Assembly (NCBI GenBank): GCA_947463105.1
Contig: CANHSD010000154.1
Span: 1 to 6,642 of the forward strand
Source of the DNA: Chitinophagaceae bacterium
Lineage (GTDB): Bacteria > Bacteroidota > Bacteroidia > Chitinophagales > Chitinophagaceae
DNA length: 6,642 nt
Direction of reading: 5' to 3'
The notes under the pieces are model-generated. The model was given only the letters and a program-made list of their open reading frames with translations, was not told the DNA's origin and made no database searches. The translations under genes and the position numbers were made by a program. Below are positions 6,535-6,642 of the stretch, piece by piece. The first letter of the stretch is position 1; every line of letters starts with the position of its first letter.

Positions 6535-6642
6535 ATGATAAAGTGTAAAAACGCTGAGATGGGAAATGTGCCTACGTTGTCCAAATGTTTACTGATTTTC
6601 CTGTTTTGTAATTTGATAGTTGTTGTTGTAAACGGTCAAAAA
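6535..6642 (+). CDS. start of a putative secreted or membrane-anchored protein, 3'-truncated by the window edge
   Basis: An open frame of 36 codons runs from the ATG at 6535 to the last base with no stop. The deduced start has polar and basic residues (MIKCKNAEMGN), then a hydrophobic core (CLLIFLFCNLIVVVV) ending in NGQK. That layout is a signal peptide with cleavage likely near the NGQ, a common ending in exported Bacteroidota proteins. A second ATG at 6559 (MGNVPTLSK) gives a tidier signal peptide and may be the true start. It is divergent from the DUF2071 gene; the 151 bp between them (6384-6534) would hold both promoters, though I see no convincing Bacteroidota promoter there. Nothing of the mature protein is visible, so its function is unknown. 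Confidence 0.45.
   Translation, partial: MIKCKNAEMGNVPTLSKCLLIFLFCNLIVVVVNGQK

Overview
The window reads as a chromosomal stretch from a member of the Bacteroidota, probably near the Chitinophagales or Sphingobacteriales. The case rests on three things: the HPPD sequence has the look of that group; the starts I inspected (1443, 3487, 4218, 6383) are preceded by A/T-rich DNA rather than a Shine-Dalgarno run; and gene style is mixed with moderate-to-low GC. Taxonomy here is inference, not a search result.

Layout. Bases 1-1423 (+) hold an ALDH7/antiquitin-type aldehyde dehydrogenase whose N-terminus lies outside the window. It is followed 19 bp later by a complete 4-hydroxyphenylpyruvate dioxygenase (1443-2573, +). 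Convergent to these is a two-gene operon on the minus strand: a SAM methyltransferase of unassigned substrate (4218-3484), overlapping by 4 bp with a UbiA-family prenyltransferase that carries the signatures of homogentisate phytyltransferase (3487-2621). Head-to-head with the methyltransferase, only 28 bp away, is a 465-residue membrane protein (4247-5644, +). Its N-terminal half looks like phytol kinase (VTE5) and its C-terminal half is a DUF92 domain (the VTE6, phytyl-phosphate kinase family). Convergent to it is a DUF2071/YqjF-family gene (6383-5670, -) of much lower GC. The last 108 bases appear to start a secreted protein (+).

How the genes may work together (inference). HPPD makes homogentisate from 4-hydroxyphenylpyruvate. 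The fused kinase would convert a free isoprenoid alcohol such as phytol to its monophosphate and then its diphosphate. The prenyltransferase would join the two with decarboxylation to give a 2-methyl-6-prenyl-benzoquinol. The adjacent methyltransferase is a candidate for ring methylation. This is the plant/cyanobacterial tocopherol head-group route with a phytol-salvage branch, in compact form and in an apparently non-photosynthetic lineage. No tocopherol cyclase (VTE1) is seen, so the end product may be a prenyl benzoquinol rather than a chromanol, or the cyclase may lie elsewhere.

The ALDH gene, the DUF2071 gene and the terminal partial gene have no evident link to this pathway.
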